NCBI GenBank assembly: GCA_946614435.1
Contig: CAMOGW010000008.1
Location: forward strand, 17,675-81,674
Source of the DNA: an uncultured Prevotella sp.
GTDB lineage: Bacteria; Bacteroidota; Bacteroidia; Bacteroidales; Bacteroidaceae
DNA length: 64,000 bases
Reading direction: 5' to 3'
Each line of letters begins with the position of its first letter. The stretch's first letter is position 1. Shown here piece after piece: positions 25,930 through 34,165 of the stretch. The notes beneath the pieces are model-generated. The model did no database searches. It saw only the letters and a program-made list of their open reading frames with translations, and was not told the origin of the DNA. The position numbers and the translations under genes are program-made.

Positions 25930-25949
25930 CGGAATAACGAGTGCAATGC

Positions 25950-25973
25950 AAAAGAAAATTGCGCTTTTCTTTT
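25950..25973 (-). terminator. AT-rich hairpin after the Na/Pi symporter gene
   Basis: Perfect 9-bp arms AAAAGAAAA (25950-25958) and TTTTCTTTT (25965-25973) with a 6-base loop lie at the symporter stop codon. They could be a weak terminator separating it from the regulator promoter. Confidence 0.35.
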
Positions 25974-27667
25974 TATAATTGTCTGCCGAAGCGGGCCTCA
26001 ACGACGTTGACTACATAGTCGCCGAGTTTCTCCAGCTCGTTAATCATATCTACATAGAGGGTGCCGATGGCATAGTCGTATTCATGATCGTTGACGGCTT
26101 GAACATTCTCGGCCTTCAGCTGGTTGCGCAGCTGGTTGATCTCGTTCTCTATGCGATAAGTCTCGCGGATGTCGTGGTCGGATCGGTGACCGTGCATCAC
26201 GGTGTCCATCTGCGTGAGGGCATTGTCGCAGAGCAGCATCAGCGCCTGTAGCCGCTCAGTCTGGTGCGCGTTGAACGACTTGCCTGCCTCCAGTTTGCGA
26301 TCGAGTGTGCGGGCCAGTTTGTAGCAAGCGTCGCCAATAGACTCCAGTTCGCTGATTTCGCGCATCATCTGGCGAATCTTCTGTTTCGTCTCGTCGCTCA
26401 AGTGGCCGTCACTCACCTGCTCCAGATAGCGGGCAATCTCAATCTCCATCTTGTCGGTCATGTCCTCTTCGTGTTCTATCTGCTTGAACAGTTCTGCAAA
26501 GTCCTTCGAGTCGTTCTCCTGGAACAGCGTGCGAACCATACCAAACATCTTGCCAACACGCTCCCCGAAGGCAGATGTCTCCTTCTGGGCCTGGAGCACG
26601 GCGATTTCCGGCGTCTGCACCAGATTCGAGTGGATGTATTGCAGTTTGAACTCCTCCTTCTTTGCCTCTTCCTTCTCAGGCAGCAGCCAGCATACCGCAC
26701 GCTCCATCTGCGGCACTAACCAGATGAGGATGGCCGTATTGATGACGTTGAAACAGGTGTGAAACATAGCCAGAACTACAGGCAGCTTTGCCGTCTGTCC
26801 GCCCATCGACGGGTCGTAGCCAACGAGGCTACACACCATATTGACAAACGGATAGAACGCAATGAGCACCCACACCACTCCGAAGACATTGAACAGCAGG
26901 TGGGCCAATGCCGCGCGACGCGCCTGTGTGTTGGCTCCCAGTGCCACAAGGTTGGCCGTAGCCGTAGTGCCGATGTTCTCGCCCATCACCAATGCAATGC
27001 CTAAATAGATGGGCAGTACTCCTGTGGAGCATAGTAGGATGGTGATGGCCATGACAGCTGCCGACGACTGCACGATGCAGGTGATGAGCGTGCCGATGGC
27101 CAGGAAAGCTAAGATGGTGAGGTGGCTCGACGTGTCGAATGAGGCGAAGAACGAAATCACAGCCTCGTTGTGCTCCAAGTCCATCGCCTTGCCTGCACTA
27201 CTCAGCATGACCAGTGACAGAAACAGAAAGGCTGTGCCAAACAGGAAGTCGCCCACATAGCGGTGCCGTTTCTTATAGATGAGCACGATGCCGAGCAAGA
27301 ATGATGGATAGACGACATTGGTCAGATCGACATTATAGCCCAGCGACATGATCCAGGCCGTGAGCGTGGTTCCGATGTTGGCTCCCATAATGACCGAGAT
27401 GGCTTGAGCCAACGTGAGGAGACCTGCTGAAACAAAAGAAACAGTCATCACCGTAGTTGCCGATGATGACTGTACTGCACAAGTGACAAGCGTTCCGGTC
27501 AGCATTCCCGTCACGCGATTGGTAGTCATTTTAGCTAAGATGTAACGTAGTTGCGGTCCTGCCATTTTCTGCAATGCATCGCTCATCATTCTCATGCCAT
27601 AGATGAGCAGGCCTAACGAGCCCAGCAGTTGCAGTGCTACCATTAGATAATTTTGATTTGTTTCCAT
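25973..27667 (-). CDS. Na/Pi cotransporter with PhoU-like C-terminal domain
   Basis: A 564-residue sodium-dependent phosphate symporter family protein. Two inverted PNaS repeats carry the hallmark VQSSSATTVM (about 57-66) and VQSSAAVMAI, each followed by GANIGTT or GENIGTT. About nine membrane helices end near residue 340; a soluble helical region (about 370-560) with EHEEDMTDKMEIEIARYLEQV resembles PhoU. The frame extends to 27700, but METNQNYLMV at 27667 fits the promoter TAACTTTG at 27693-27686. Together with the adjacent sensor and regulator pair it forms a likely phosphate-acquisition locus. Confidence 0.88.
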   Translation of the reverse strand: METNQNYLMVALQLLGSLGLLIYGMRMMSDALQKMAGPQLRYILAKMTTNRVTGMLTGTLVTCAVQSSSATTVMTVSFVSAGLLTLAQAISVIMGANIGTTLTAWIMSLGYNVDLTNVVYPSFLLGIVLIYKKRHRYVGDFLFGTAFLFLSLVMLSSAGKAMDLEHNEAVISFFASFDTSSHLTILAFLAIGTLITCIVQSSAAVMAITILLCSTGVLPIYLGIALVMGENIGTTATANLVALGANTQARRAALAHLLFNVFGVVWVLIAFYPFVNMVCSLVGYDPSMGGQTAKLPVVLAMFHTCFNVINTAILIWLVPQMERAVCWLLPEKEEAKKEEFKLQYIHSNLVQTPEIAVLQAQKETSAFGERVGKMFGMVRTLFQENDSKDFAELFKQIEHEEDMTDKMEIEIARYLEQVSDGHLSDETKQKIRQMMREISELESIGDACYKLARTLDRKLEAGKSFNAHQTERLQALMLLCDNALTQMDTVMHGHRSDHDIRETYRIENEINQLRNQLKAENVQAVNDHEYDYAIGTLYVDMINELEKLGDYVVNVVEARFGRQL

Positions 27668-27685
27668 ATTGCGAAAATTTTTCCG

Positions 27686-27693
27686 CAAAGTTA
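27686..27693 (-). promoter_or_regulatory. Promoter -7 box of the Na/Pi symporter
   Basis: TAACTTTG on the minus strand, 19 bases before the ATG at 27667. Confidence 0.5.
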
Positions 27694-27921
27694 TAGTCAA
27701 TCTTCATGTCCACCAAAAAAAACGTGTTACGATATGGTTACGAATTGAAAATTATCAACTGACCATACGCCGACTGTCCGAAAAAGAATGGTTAGTCTGC
27801 GGGCGGTGATCAAGTGTTTATCTTTTTTACAGTTTATTTTAGCTCGTTTTAATGATTGAACTCATTTCAGATTGCATATTTAGCGAATTTCACCGTATAG
27901 GGCAAAATTATGTTGAAAAAA

Positions 27922-28110
27922 TTATTTAAAGATAGTTCCGTTGGCATCGTAGTCAGTAGCATAACCGACAGGAGTCTTTGTTATGCTGTCTGCCTGTAAT
28001 AGCACTATTGATCGAAGTTCCTTTGCAGATTGAATAGCCATTCCCCACTTAATCATATATTCGCCAGGTACAGACTCAAACCAGTCACTAAATCCATATA
28101 ATAAAGGTTG
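27922..28110 (-). pseudogene. In-frame open stretch directly after the exonuclease stop (62 codons)
   Basis: After the TAA at 28113-28111 the same reading frame stays open for 62 codons and ends in TAA at 27922. It reads as protein-like sequence (GFSDWFESVPGEYMIKWG, then ELRSIVLLQADS and TPVGYATDYDANG), with no start codon before its first Met at residue 19. It may be a lost C-terminal extension of the exonuclease, a readthrough extension, or a remnant of another gene. I do not recognise it. The rest of the 443-bp gap between the symporter and the exonuclease is otherwise featureless AT-rich sequence. Confidence 0.35.
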
Positions 28111-28602
28111 TTATAGTATCTCTCTTGCTATCCATGCACAAGCCTCTGCATCGGCAAGTGCATGATGATGGTTCTCTAAATGGTAGCCACACTCAGCGGC
28201 AACGGTGTGGAGTTGATGGTTCTCCAGATAGCGGAAAGCTTTTCGTGAAGCAGCAAGGGTGTCATAAAAATCATAATCGGGATAGTCCATCTGATAAACG
28301 CGGAATACAGCTTTCAAGCAGCCTTCGTCAAAAGGCTTGTTATGAGCTACAAGTGGAAGACCTGCTATCAATGGTTCTATCTGTGCCCATACCTGTGGGA
28401 ATACTGGGGCATCATCCGTATCTTCGTGACAGAGACCATGTACCTGAGAACACCAATAATTATAATAGTTCGGCTCGGGCTGGATAAGAGAGTAGAACGA
28501 ATCTACAATCTCACCGTTTCGTACTATGACCACACCGACGCTGCATACGCTACTGCGTTCATTGTTCGCAGTTTCAAAATCTATAGCTGCAAAATTTCGC
28601 AT
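28111..28602 (-). CDS. DEDDh 3'-5' exonuclease (DnaQ/PolC-epsilon-like)
   Basis: A 163-residue stand-alone exonuclease of the DnaQ superfamily. ExoI is AAIDFETAN (D8, E10), ExoII is VAHNKPFDEGCL and ExoIII is HHALADAEACAWI with the DEDDh His and Asp. Proteins of this size act in DNA repair or RNA trimming. The gene has an unusually strong Shine-Dalgarno sequence for this phylum (AAGGAGG). After the stop codon the frame continues open for 62 codons, which raises the possibility that the protein was originally longer. Confidence 0.85.
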   Translation of the reverse strand: MRNFAAIDFETANNERSSVCSVGVVIVRNGEIVDSFYSLIQPEPNYYNYWCSQVHGLCHEDTDDAPVFPQVWAQIEPLIAGLPLVAHNKPFDEGCLKAVFRVYQMDYPDYDFYDTLAASRKAFRYLENHQLHTVAAECGYHLENHHHALADAEACAWIAREIL

Positions 28603-28610
28603 TGCTCAAT

Positions 28611-28617
28611 CCTCCTT
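28611..28617 (-). promoter_or_regulatory. Strong Shine-Dalgarno sequence of the exonuclease gene
   Basis: AAGGAGG on the minus strand, eight bases before the ATG at 28602. Bacteroidota genes usually lack such a site, so it stands out. Confidence 0.6.
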
Positions 28618-28678
28618 ATATTTGTTCCACATTCTCTTGATTATCCACTTTTGTAGATTATATTAAAGATTTTTGAGG

Positions 28679-28686
28679 CAAATATA
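28679..28686 (-). promoter_or_regulatory. Promoter -7 box of the exonuclease gene
   Basis: TATATTTG on the minus strand, 77 bases before the ATG at 28602. Confidence 0.4.
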
Positions 28687-28820
28687 ATAATAAATTCATT
28701 ATAAACGTGCAATCAAATCAATAGAAACACGTTGTTTTATGCTATTTTTATTAAAAATGACGTTTTTCTTGACTTATGGGCAAAAACATCGCATGAAATG
28801 CACTATTTTATTTGTTTTTT

Positions 28821-28852
28821 TTTGCGATTTGGTATTATTTTTTATAACTTTG
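28821..28852 (+). promoter_or_regulatory. Promoter of the efflux operon
   Basis: TTTG (28821-28824) and TAACTTTG (28845-28852) are spaced by 20 bases. The transcript would carry a leader of about 155 bases before the ATG at 29014. Confidence 0.6.
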
Positions 28853-28939
28853 CACCCGTTTTTAGGATTTCGTAATTAATAGTGCCCGAAATTCTTCTCT
28901 CGATTTGTTCCCTAATCAAAGAAGTTTGTAGTGCATTGT

Positions 28940-29018
28940 GGCAAACGTAAGGTTTGCCCGAACTATGAAAGTTCATTATTCGTATTTCCGAGGGAAGGAT
29001 AGTTTAGCGAATAATGAA
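28940..29018 (+). promoter_or_regulatory. Structured leader that pairs the efflux-operon start codon into a hairpin
   Basis: Three stems are present: GGCAAAC/GTTTGCC (28940-28946 with 28952-28958), GAACT/AGTTC (28960-28964 with 28970-28974), and TTCATTATTCG (28972-28982) with CGAATAATGAA (29008-29018). The last stem is 11 bp, perfect, and contains the ATG of the TolC-like gene. It shares three bases with the second stem, so the two are mutually exclusive. This is the layout of a translational switch, but no known riboswitch was recognised. Confidence 0.5.
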
Positions 29019-30426
29019 GTACAAGAATACATTTATTGTTTTAATGAATAGTCACATGTCTATTTGTGCTCTGACCTTCTCGATGATAGTCGGAGCAAGT
29101 TGCTGTGTACCAGCGTATTCACAGCACAGGATGAGTCTTCAGTCGCTTTTTGACTTGGCTGACCAACAGAGTCAGCGCATTAAGGTCAGCGAGGTGGCAT
29201 TGAAGGCAGCAGAAGAAGGGGTGGCATCGGCAAAATCTGCCTTGCTCCCAAGTATTGAATTTAGTGTGCAAGGTTCCTATATTGGCAATGCTTACTTGAT
29301 GTCGCGCGGCTTTTCTACCAGTGGAACTACAGAGTATATCGTTCCTGGACTTGGACCTCAGCAGGTGCAGAACGGCAAACAGCCGACACCCCATTGGGGC
29401 AACAGCTTCACCGCTCGGGCGAGTCAGGTAATCTATGCTGGCGGTGCCATCCAATCAGGCATTGAAATGGCAAAGCTGGGCTGTCAGTTGGCAGAACTTG
29501 ATGTAGAGAAGAATCGTCAGGAGGCGCGTTTCTTACTTACCGGTTATTACCTTGATCTCTGTAAACTACAGAACCAGTCGAAGGTGATAGCGAAGAACAT
29601 TGAACTGACGGAGAGAGTGCTCGAACAGATGAAGGCACGCCGAGAACAGGGAACGGTGTTGAAGAACGACATAACGCGATACGAGTTGCAACTACAGAGC
29701 CTTCTGCTTACCAAGACAAAAATAGATGATGCGCAGAAGATTATCCGTCACCAGATTAGCACTACGCTCCACTTGCCTGAGGGAGAAGATTTTGAAGTAG
29801 ATATGCAGTCGCTTGAAGAGGAAGACATGGCACTCAAGGCACTCACTTCTGAAGAGTCGTGGCAGCAGACAGCAGCGGAAAACAACATTGATATTCGTAA
29901 GGCATCACTTGCCACAGAAATGTCGGAACAGCAGGTTAGGAGCACTCGTGCGGCATCGCGACCATCAGTGGCTGTAGTTGTTGAAAATGACCTGTCTGGT
30001 CCATACACCTCCGACCTGATACCAAAGAATGCCAACGTCAACGTGTGGTTTGTAGGAATTGGAGTGAAATACAATTTGTCTAGTCTCTGGAAGAACAAGC
30101 ATAACATCAGGAAGGCAAAACATGAGAGCACTCAGGCACGCGAGAAAGTGCAGCTGGCGCGCGAAGGCATAGAGACTGGTGTGCAGGCAAGCTACACCAA
30201 GCTGCTGACCAGCTCAGTAGAGGTTGGCACACAGGAGAAACAGGTGAAACTTGCCGACCAGAACTATGCGGTGGTCAAGAACCGTTACGACAACGACCTT
30301 GCTTTGCTGACCGATATGCTTGATGCCTCGAACATGAAGCTCACTGCAGACATGGCTTTGGTAAATGCACGTATCAATATGCTTTACAACTATTTCAAAC
30401 TTAAGTACATAACAAATACACTCTAA
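29014..30426 (+). CDS. TolC-family outer-membrane efflux protein
   Basis: A 470-residue outer-membrane channel protein with a signal peptide of about 35 residues (long N-region, cleavage near VPAYSQ). Two repeats of long amphipathic helices follow, with typical alternating Q/E/A-rich stretches such as EVALKAAEEGVASAKSALLP near residue 60 and the matching second half VQASYTKLLTSSVEVGTQEK. It forms the exit duct for the adaptor and MFS pump encoded next. Its start codon lies in an 11-bp hairpin, so expression may be regulated at translation. Confidence 0.88.
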   Translation: MKYKNTFIVLMNSHMSICALTFSMIVGASCCVPAYSQHRMSLQSLFDLADQQSQRIKVSEVALKAAEEGVASAKSALLPSIEFSVQGSYIGNAYLMSRGFSTSGTTEYIVPGLGPQQVQNGKQPTPHWGNSFTARASQVIYAGGAIQSGIEMAKLGCQLAELDVEKNRQEARFLLTGYYLDLCKLQNQSKVIAKNIELTERVLEQMKARREQGTVLKNDITRYELQLQSLLLTKTKIDDAQKIIRHQISTTLHLPEGEDFEVDMQSLEEEDMALKALTSEESWQQTAAENNIDIRKASLATEMSEQQVRSTRAASRPSVAVVVENDLSGPYTSDLIPKNANVNVWFVGIGVKYNLSSLWKNKHNIRKAKHESTQAREKVQLAREGIETGVQASYTKLLTSSVEVGTQEKQVKLADQNYAVVKNRYDNDLALLTDMLDASNMKLTADMALVNARINMLYNYFKLKYITNTL

Positions 30427-30430
30427 CAAG

Positions 30431-31456
30431 ATGGAAAGAAAGAACATTTCAACTTACATTTATAATGCTATCGTGATACTATGTATAGCAGGTGGTGCCG
30501 TTTATGCTGCAAGTCAGTTTATGCATTTCGGAGGTGGCGAAGTCACGGATAATGCTCGCGTATGCCAGAATATCGTGCCACAGAACTGCCGAGTGCAGGG
30601 CTTTATACGTGAGGTCCGCTTTACCGAATTTCAGGAGGTGAAGAGAGGCGATACACTTGTTGTCATTGAAGATGCTGAGTTTCGTCTTCGCCTGGCTCAA
30701 GCAGAAGCTGATCTCACTCGTGCCGAACGCGGTTCGCAGGGTACGGCAAGCAGTATCAATACCACAAAGACCAGTATCACTGTGACCGAAGCCGGCATCG
30801 AAGCCGCTCGTGTTCAGATGGAGAATGCCCAAAGGGAGGATGCTCGTTTTCAGAAGCTGCTCGAACAGGATGCCGTAACACAGCAACAGTATGACAATGT
30901 CCATACGGGTTATCTGAGTGCTAAGGCCAAATATGAGCAGGCACTTCGGTCGCGCAACACGCAGACGGCGGTCGTGGCTGAGCAAGGTCATCACCTCTCA
31001 GCATCAGAAGCTGCCATAGAACTGGCACGCGCACAGGTGGAGATAGCCCGTTTGAACTTGTCGTATTGCTACATCATCGCCACTTGTGATGGTGTGGTGG
31101 GCAGCAAGGACATTCATGTAGGGCAGTTGGTTAATCCGGGGCAGACTATGGTCAGCATCGTTGACAAGAATGAGAAATGGGTAGAGGCCAACTATCAAGA
31201 GTCGCAAATGCCCAATATCAAGGTTGGCAATAAAGTGCGTTTTACTGCCGATGCTGTTCCTGATGTTGAATATACAGGTGTGGTAGAGCGTATCAGCGCT
31301 GCAACAGGAAGTGCGTTCTCGTTGATTCCTATTGACAATGCTACAGGCAATTTCGTTAAGGTAGAACAACGTGTGACGGTACGTGTGAGAATTGATGCGT
31401 GCGATGAACTGGAGATGTTGCATGGTGGTTATAACGTCGTTTGTAAGGTAGAATAA
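30431..31456 (+). CDS. HlyD/EmrA-family membrane fusion protein
   Basis: A 341-residue periplasmic adaptor with one N-terminal membrane helix (about 12-27). The first half-lipoyl motif VRFTEFQEVKRGDTLVVI is followed by a coiled-coil hairpin (about 90-200), the second lipoyl half CDGVVGSKDIHVGQLVNPGQ, and the beta-barrel domain WVEANYQESQMPNIKVGNKV. The arrangement is of the EmrA type that pairs with MFS pumps. It starts four bases after the TolC-like gene and ends two bases before the MFS gene. Confidence 0.9.
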   Translation: MERKNISTYIYNAIVILCIAGGAVYAASQFMHFGGGEVTDNARVCQNIVPQNCRVQGFIREVRFTEFQEVKRGDTLVVIEDAEFRLRLAQAEADLTRAERGSQGTASSINTTKTSITVTEAGIEAARVQMENAQREDARFQKLLEQDAVTQQQYDNVHTGYLSAKAKYEQALRSRNTQTAVVAEQGHHLSASEAAIELARAQVEIARLNLSYCYIIATCDGVVGSKDIHVGQLVNPGQTMVSIVDKNEKWVEANYQESQMPNIKVGNKVRFTADAVPDVEYTGVVERISAATGSAFSLIPIDNATGNFVKVEQRVTVRVRIDACDELEMLHGGYNVVCKVE

Positions 31457-31458
31457 TA

Positions 31459-33087
31459 ATGGGAAGACTGACTGAATTTCTGATGAAAGCGCCGCCCCCT
31501 CCTTCTGGCATGGGGTTCTGTATGCCGATGATGAAAGGCTGGGTGCCTCGCAGATTGCAACCCTGGATTTACGTCCTTACGGCTCTGTGCTTCCAGTTCT
31601 CGGGAGGCATGTATCTGGGTGCCCTTGACGAGATTCGAGGCACCACGAACTTCATGATCGAGGATGTCATGTTTCTGCTCTATGCCACGCTTGCAGGCAT
31701 GGCTATGTGGTTCCCTATGCTGTTTAGGATGAAGTTCCGCTTCACCAATCAGCAGTTGCTGTGTACCTCGGCCATCGTCATGGGCATCTGCAACATGATC
31801 ACCATGCATAGCCAGTCGATGCCTGTACTCGTTGTGACATGTTTCATTGCTGGAATTGCCAAGATTCAAGGAACATTCGAGTGTATGAGCAACATCCAGT
31901 TGTGGATTACGCCCAAGCGCGACTTCGCTGTGTTCTTCCCTGTGCTCCACATCATTCTGCTCACAGCCATTGAGGGTAGTGGATGGCTTGCTGCCTGGAT
32001 GGGGCACCATTTTACATGGCAAATGATGCACGTTTTTACAGTGGGCACCATGTCGTTCGTACTGCTTACACAGATCGTCTTGTGTCGTCCGTTCTGTCCT
32101 ATGCCTAACAGGTTCTCGCTGAGGGGGACTGACTGGCAGGGAGCATTACTCATCTGTGTGACGATGCTCCTGTTCTCGTATGTTTTTGTCTATGGTGATC
32201 ACTACAGGTGGTTCGCAAATCAGCATATAAGAATGGTGGGAGCTTTCACACTCATTTTTGCAGGACTCACCCTTTACCGATTGATTCATAATCGCTATCC
32301 ATACGTCGAACTTCGTTTGTTGAAATGCCGCAACGTAGTACCCATTCTCGTCGTTACCGTATTGGCAGAACTGGCTTTCGGTGCTGAGCATACGCTTGAG
32401 GAAATACTTTACACAGAGGTTGTCGGACTTGAAGAACTGACCAAGGAGAGTCAATACATGTGGGCCTTGCCGGGAATGTTTCTTGGTATAGGGCTTGACC
32501 TCTACTGGCTTAAAGTTCAGCAATGGAAAATATGGAAGCTGATAGGCATTAGCTTTTTGTCCATCAGTGCTTACGCCTTGCTCATGTACTCCACGGTGAG
32601 TATGGCGACGAACATTGAGCAATATTGGCTGGCAATCATGCTCCGTGGCTTTGGCTATGGCATTCTTGCACCAACCCTGATGTGGGCCTTAGACGAATCA
32701 GTACCAAGTCTTGAGATGTTTTTCATGGGTCTGTTTGTGTTCAATATCCCCCACATGTATCTGGGTGGTGCTATGGGCTATGGCTTCTATACCACCATCT
32801 TCTCCCATTTCCTTAATGAGGACATGATGAACTATGGTCGCCAGTTGACACTCACTAACCTTGATCTCTCACATTTCGATTTCGGAGATTTCATGGGTGA
32901 TGGTTATCTTCACTCAATGATGCTTGTGGCAATCAAGCAGGTTTATGGTTATGTCATCTGGTTCTCCCTGCTTCTGGCATCCATCTTCTTGCTGTGTGAC
33001 ATTCCTGCTGTGAGAACTAACATACGTAAAGTGCCTCTATGGCCTGTATTGGCAATTGAATATCTGGCAGGGAAGTATCGGCCATAG
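31459..33087 (+). CDS. MFS multidrug efflux transporter (EmrB/DHA2-like)
   Basis: A 542-residue membrane protein with about 14 hydrophobic helices, as in the DHA2 (EmrB/QacA) family; the first is near residue 35 and the last near 505-525. It lacks clear antiporter motif C and starts with a Pro-rich cytoplasmic stretch KAPPPPSGMG. Together with the TolC-like and EmrA-like proteins it forms a tripartite proton-driven exporter of drugs or fatty-acid-like compounds; the substrate is unknown. No regulator gene is linked, which fits control through the structured leader. Confidence 0.82.
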   Translation: MGRLTEFLMKAPPPPSGMGFCMPMMKGWVPRRLQPWIYVLTALCFQFSGGMYLGALDEIRGTTNFMIEDVMFLLYATLAGMAMWFPMLFRMKFRFTNQQLLCTSAIVMGICNMITMHSQSMPVLVVTCFIAGIAKIQGTFECMSNIQLWITPKRDFAVFFPVLHIILLTAIEGSGWLAAWMGHHFTWQMMHVFTVGTMSFVLLTQIVLCRPFCPMPNRFSLRGTDWQGALLICVTMLLFSYVFVYGDHYRWFANQHIRMVGAFTLIFAGLTLYRLIHNRYPYVELRLLKCRNVVPILVVTVLAELAFGAEHTLEEILYTEVVGLEELTKESQYMWALPGMFLGIGLDLYWLKVQQWKIWKLIGISFLSISAYALLMYSTVSMATNIEQYWLAIMLRGFGYGILAPTLMWALDESVPSLEMFFMGLFVFNIPHMYLGGAMGYGFYTTIFSHFLNEDMMNYGRQLTLTNLDLSHFDFGDFMGDGYLHSMMLVAIKQVYGYVIWFSLLLASIFLLCDIPAVRTNIRKVPLWPVLAIEYLAGKYRP

Positions 33088-33220
33088 CATGACCAAGGCT
33101 TGTTCATACAAATTCGTCGATAATCTCACATTTTTATTATTCTCTATTGCTTTTTAGTCAAAAGTGTTGGCGATGTAAGGATTTTCAAGTATAGTAGCAT
33201 TTAAACTTTCCTAATAAACG

Positions 33221-33264
33221 GTGCAAAAGTAGCTGTAATTCAACGATTATTGCTACTTTTGCAC
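33221..33264. promoter_or_regulatory. Mirror-image promoter/operator dyad before the flavoprotein gene
   Basis: GTGCAAAAGTAGC (33221-33233) and GCTACTTTTGCAC (33252-33264) are a perfect 13-bp inverted repeat with an 18-base centre. Each arm holds the -7 box TACTTTTG, one firing right toward the gene at 33309 (box 33254-33261) and one firing left into the 3' end of the transporter gene, where no minus-strand gene exists. The rest of the 221-bp gap shows no feature. Confidence 0.55.
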
Positions 33265-33308
33265 ATGCTTTTATGCATTTTAATAAGATTACCAAACAAA
33301 TACATGTT

Positions 33309-33824
33309 ATGAACATTCTTATTTTACAGGCTTCTCCAAGAGCCAACGGAAACACCGCTTGGATGGCGGAAGAGTACAAGAAAACTGCTGAGGCAGCAGG
33401 TCATCAGGTGACACTGGTCAACGTGTCGCGCAAGAAGATTGCAGGCTGCTTGGCATGCGAATATTGTCATAATAAGGGCAACGGAGCCTGCATCCAGAAG
33501 GATGACATGCAGGAGCTCTACCCGCTGATGGCCGAGGCCGAGGTGCTGGTGTTGGCTGCACCTATTTATTACTTTACGCTCAATGCCCAAATTCAGGCTC
33601 CCATCCAGCGCATGTATTGCGTCAATGCCCCTGCCAAGGTAAAGAAGATGGCGCTGCTGATGTCTTCATATTCGCCCGGTGTCTATACTGGCGCAACGGC
33701 TGAGTACCACGACATCTGCAACTACTGGCACGCTGAGGACTCCGGCATCGTGACTGCCAAGATTGACGAGCAAAAGACCGACGAGACCAAGGCTAAGATT
33801 CAGGCCATCGTTAGCAATCTGTAG
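33309..33824 (+). CDS. NADPH-dependent FMN reductase / iron-sulfur flavoprotein-like
   Basis: A 171-residue flavodoxin-fold protein. The FMN phosphate loop is ASPRANGNT (about 8-16), and the Cys-rich block GCLACEYCHNKGNGACIQKDDM (about 45-65) is typical of this flavoprotein subgroup. The AAPIYYFTLNAQIQ segment is the second flavin-contact loop. It probably transfers electrons from NAD(P)H to small quinone- or nitro-type substrates. MNILILQ at 33309 is chosen over 33273 because it begins the first beta strand. The following gene starts directly after its stop. Confidence 0.82.
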   Translation: MNILILQASPRANGNTAWMAEEYKKTAEAAGHQVTLVNVSRKKIAGCLACEYCHNKGNGACIQKDDMQELYPLMAEAEVLVLAAPIYYFTLNAQIQAPIQRMYCVNAPAKVKKMALLMSSYSPGVYTGATAEYHDICNYWHAEDSGIVTAKIDEQKTDETKAKIQAIVSNL

Positions 33825-34127
33825 ATGAAGGTACGCATCACTGCCATACGCCAGACGGTCTATCCCGACCTGACGGCAAAGTATGAGAACCCTATTGAGC
33901 ATGCTTGCGACGTCACGGAGGGCCAGCAATGGATCTCCGTTGACGGCAGACGGCCCGAAGGGATGTGCCTTTCTGCATGGTTTTCGATGCGTGAGTTCGT
34001 AGAATCACTGGCCAAAGGCGAAGGCAACTTCTTTGACGGCTGGATGAAGAACCCGATGAGTGCGATGATTAGTTGTAACGACGGTTTCCGTCCGTTCAGT
34101 TTCTATATCGAAGCCATTGAGGAATGA
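33825..34127 (+). CDS. TIGR04076-family small protein
   Basis: A 100-residue protein whose pattern matches the TIGR04076 family: an N-terminal strand with VYPDLTAKY, a Cys followed by DVTEGQQW, PEGMCLSAW, and the C-terminal CNDGFRPFSFYIE. The function of the family is unknown; members often sit beside flavoproteins or oxidoreductases. Here the ATG follows the flavoprotein stop codon with no gap, so the two are probably co-translated and may work on the same redox substrate (inference). Confidence 0.75.
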   Translation: MKVRITAIRQTVYPDLTAKYENPIEHACDVTEGQQWISVDGRRPEGMCLSAWFSMREFVESLAKGEGNFFDGWMKNPMSAMISCNDGFRPFSFYIEAIEE

Positions 34128-34165
34128 ACTTTGCACCACACAAAACGAAAAAAAACATATCACTT

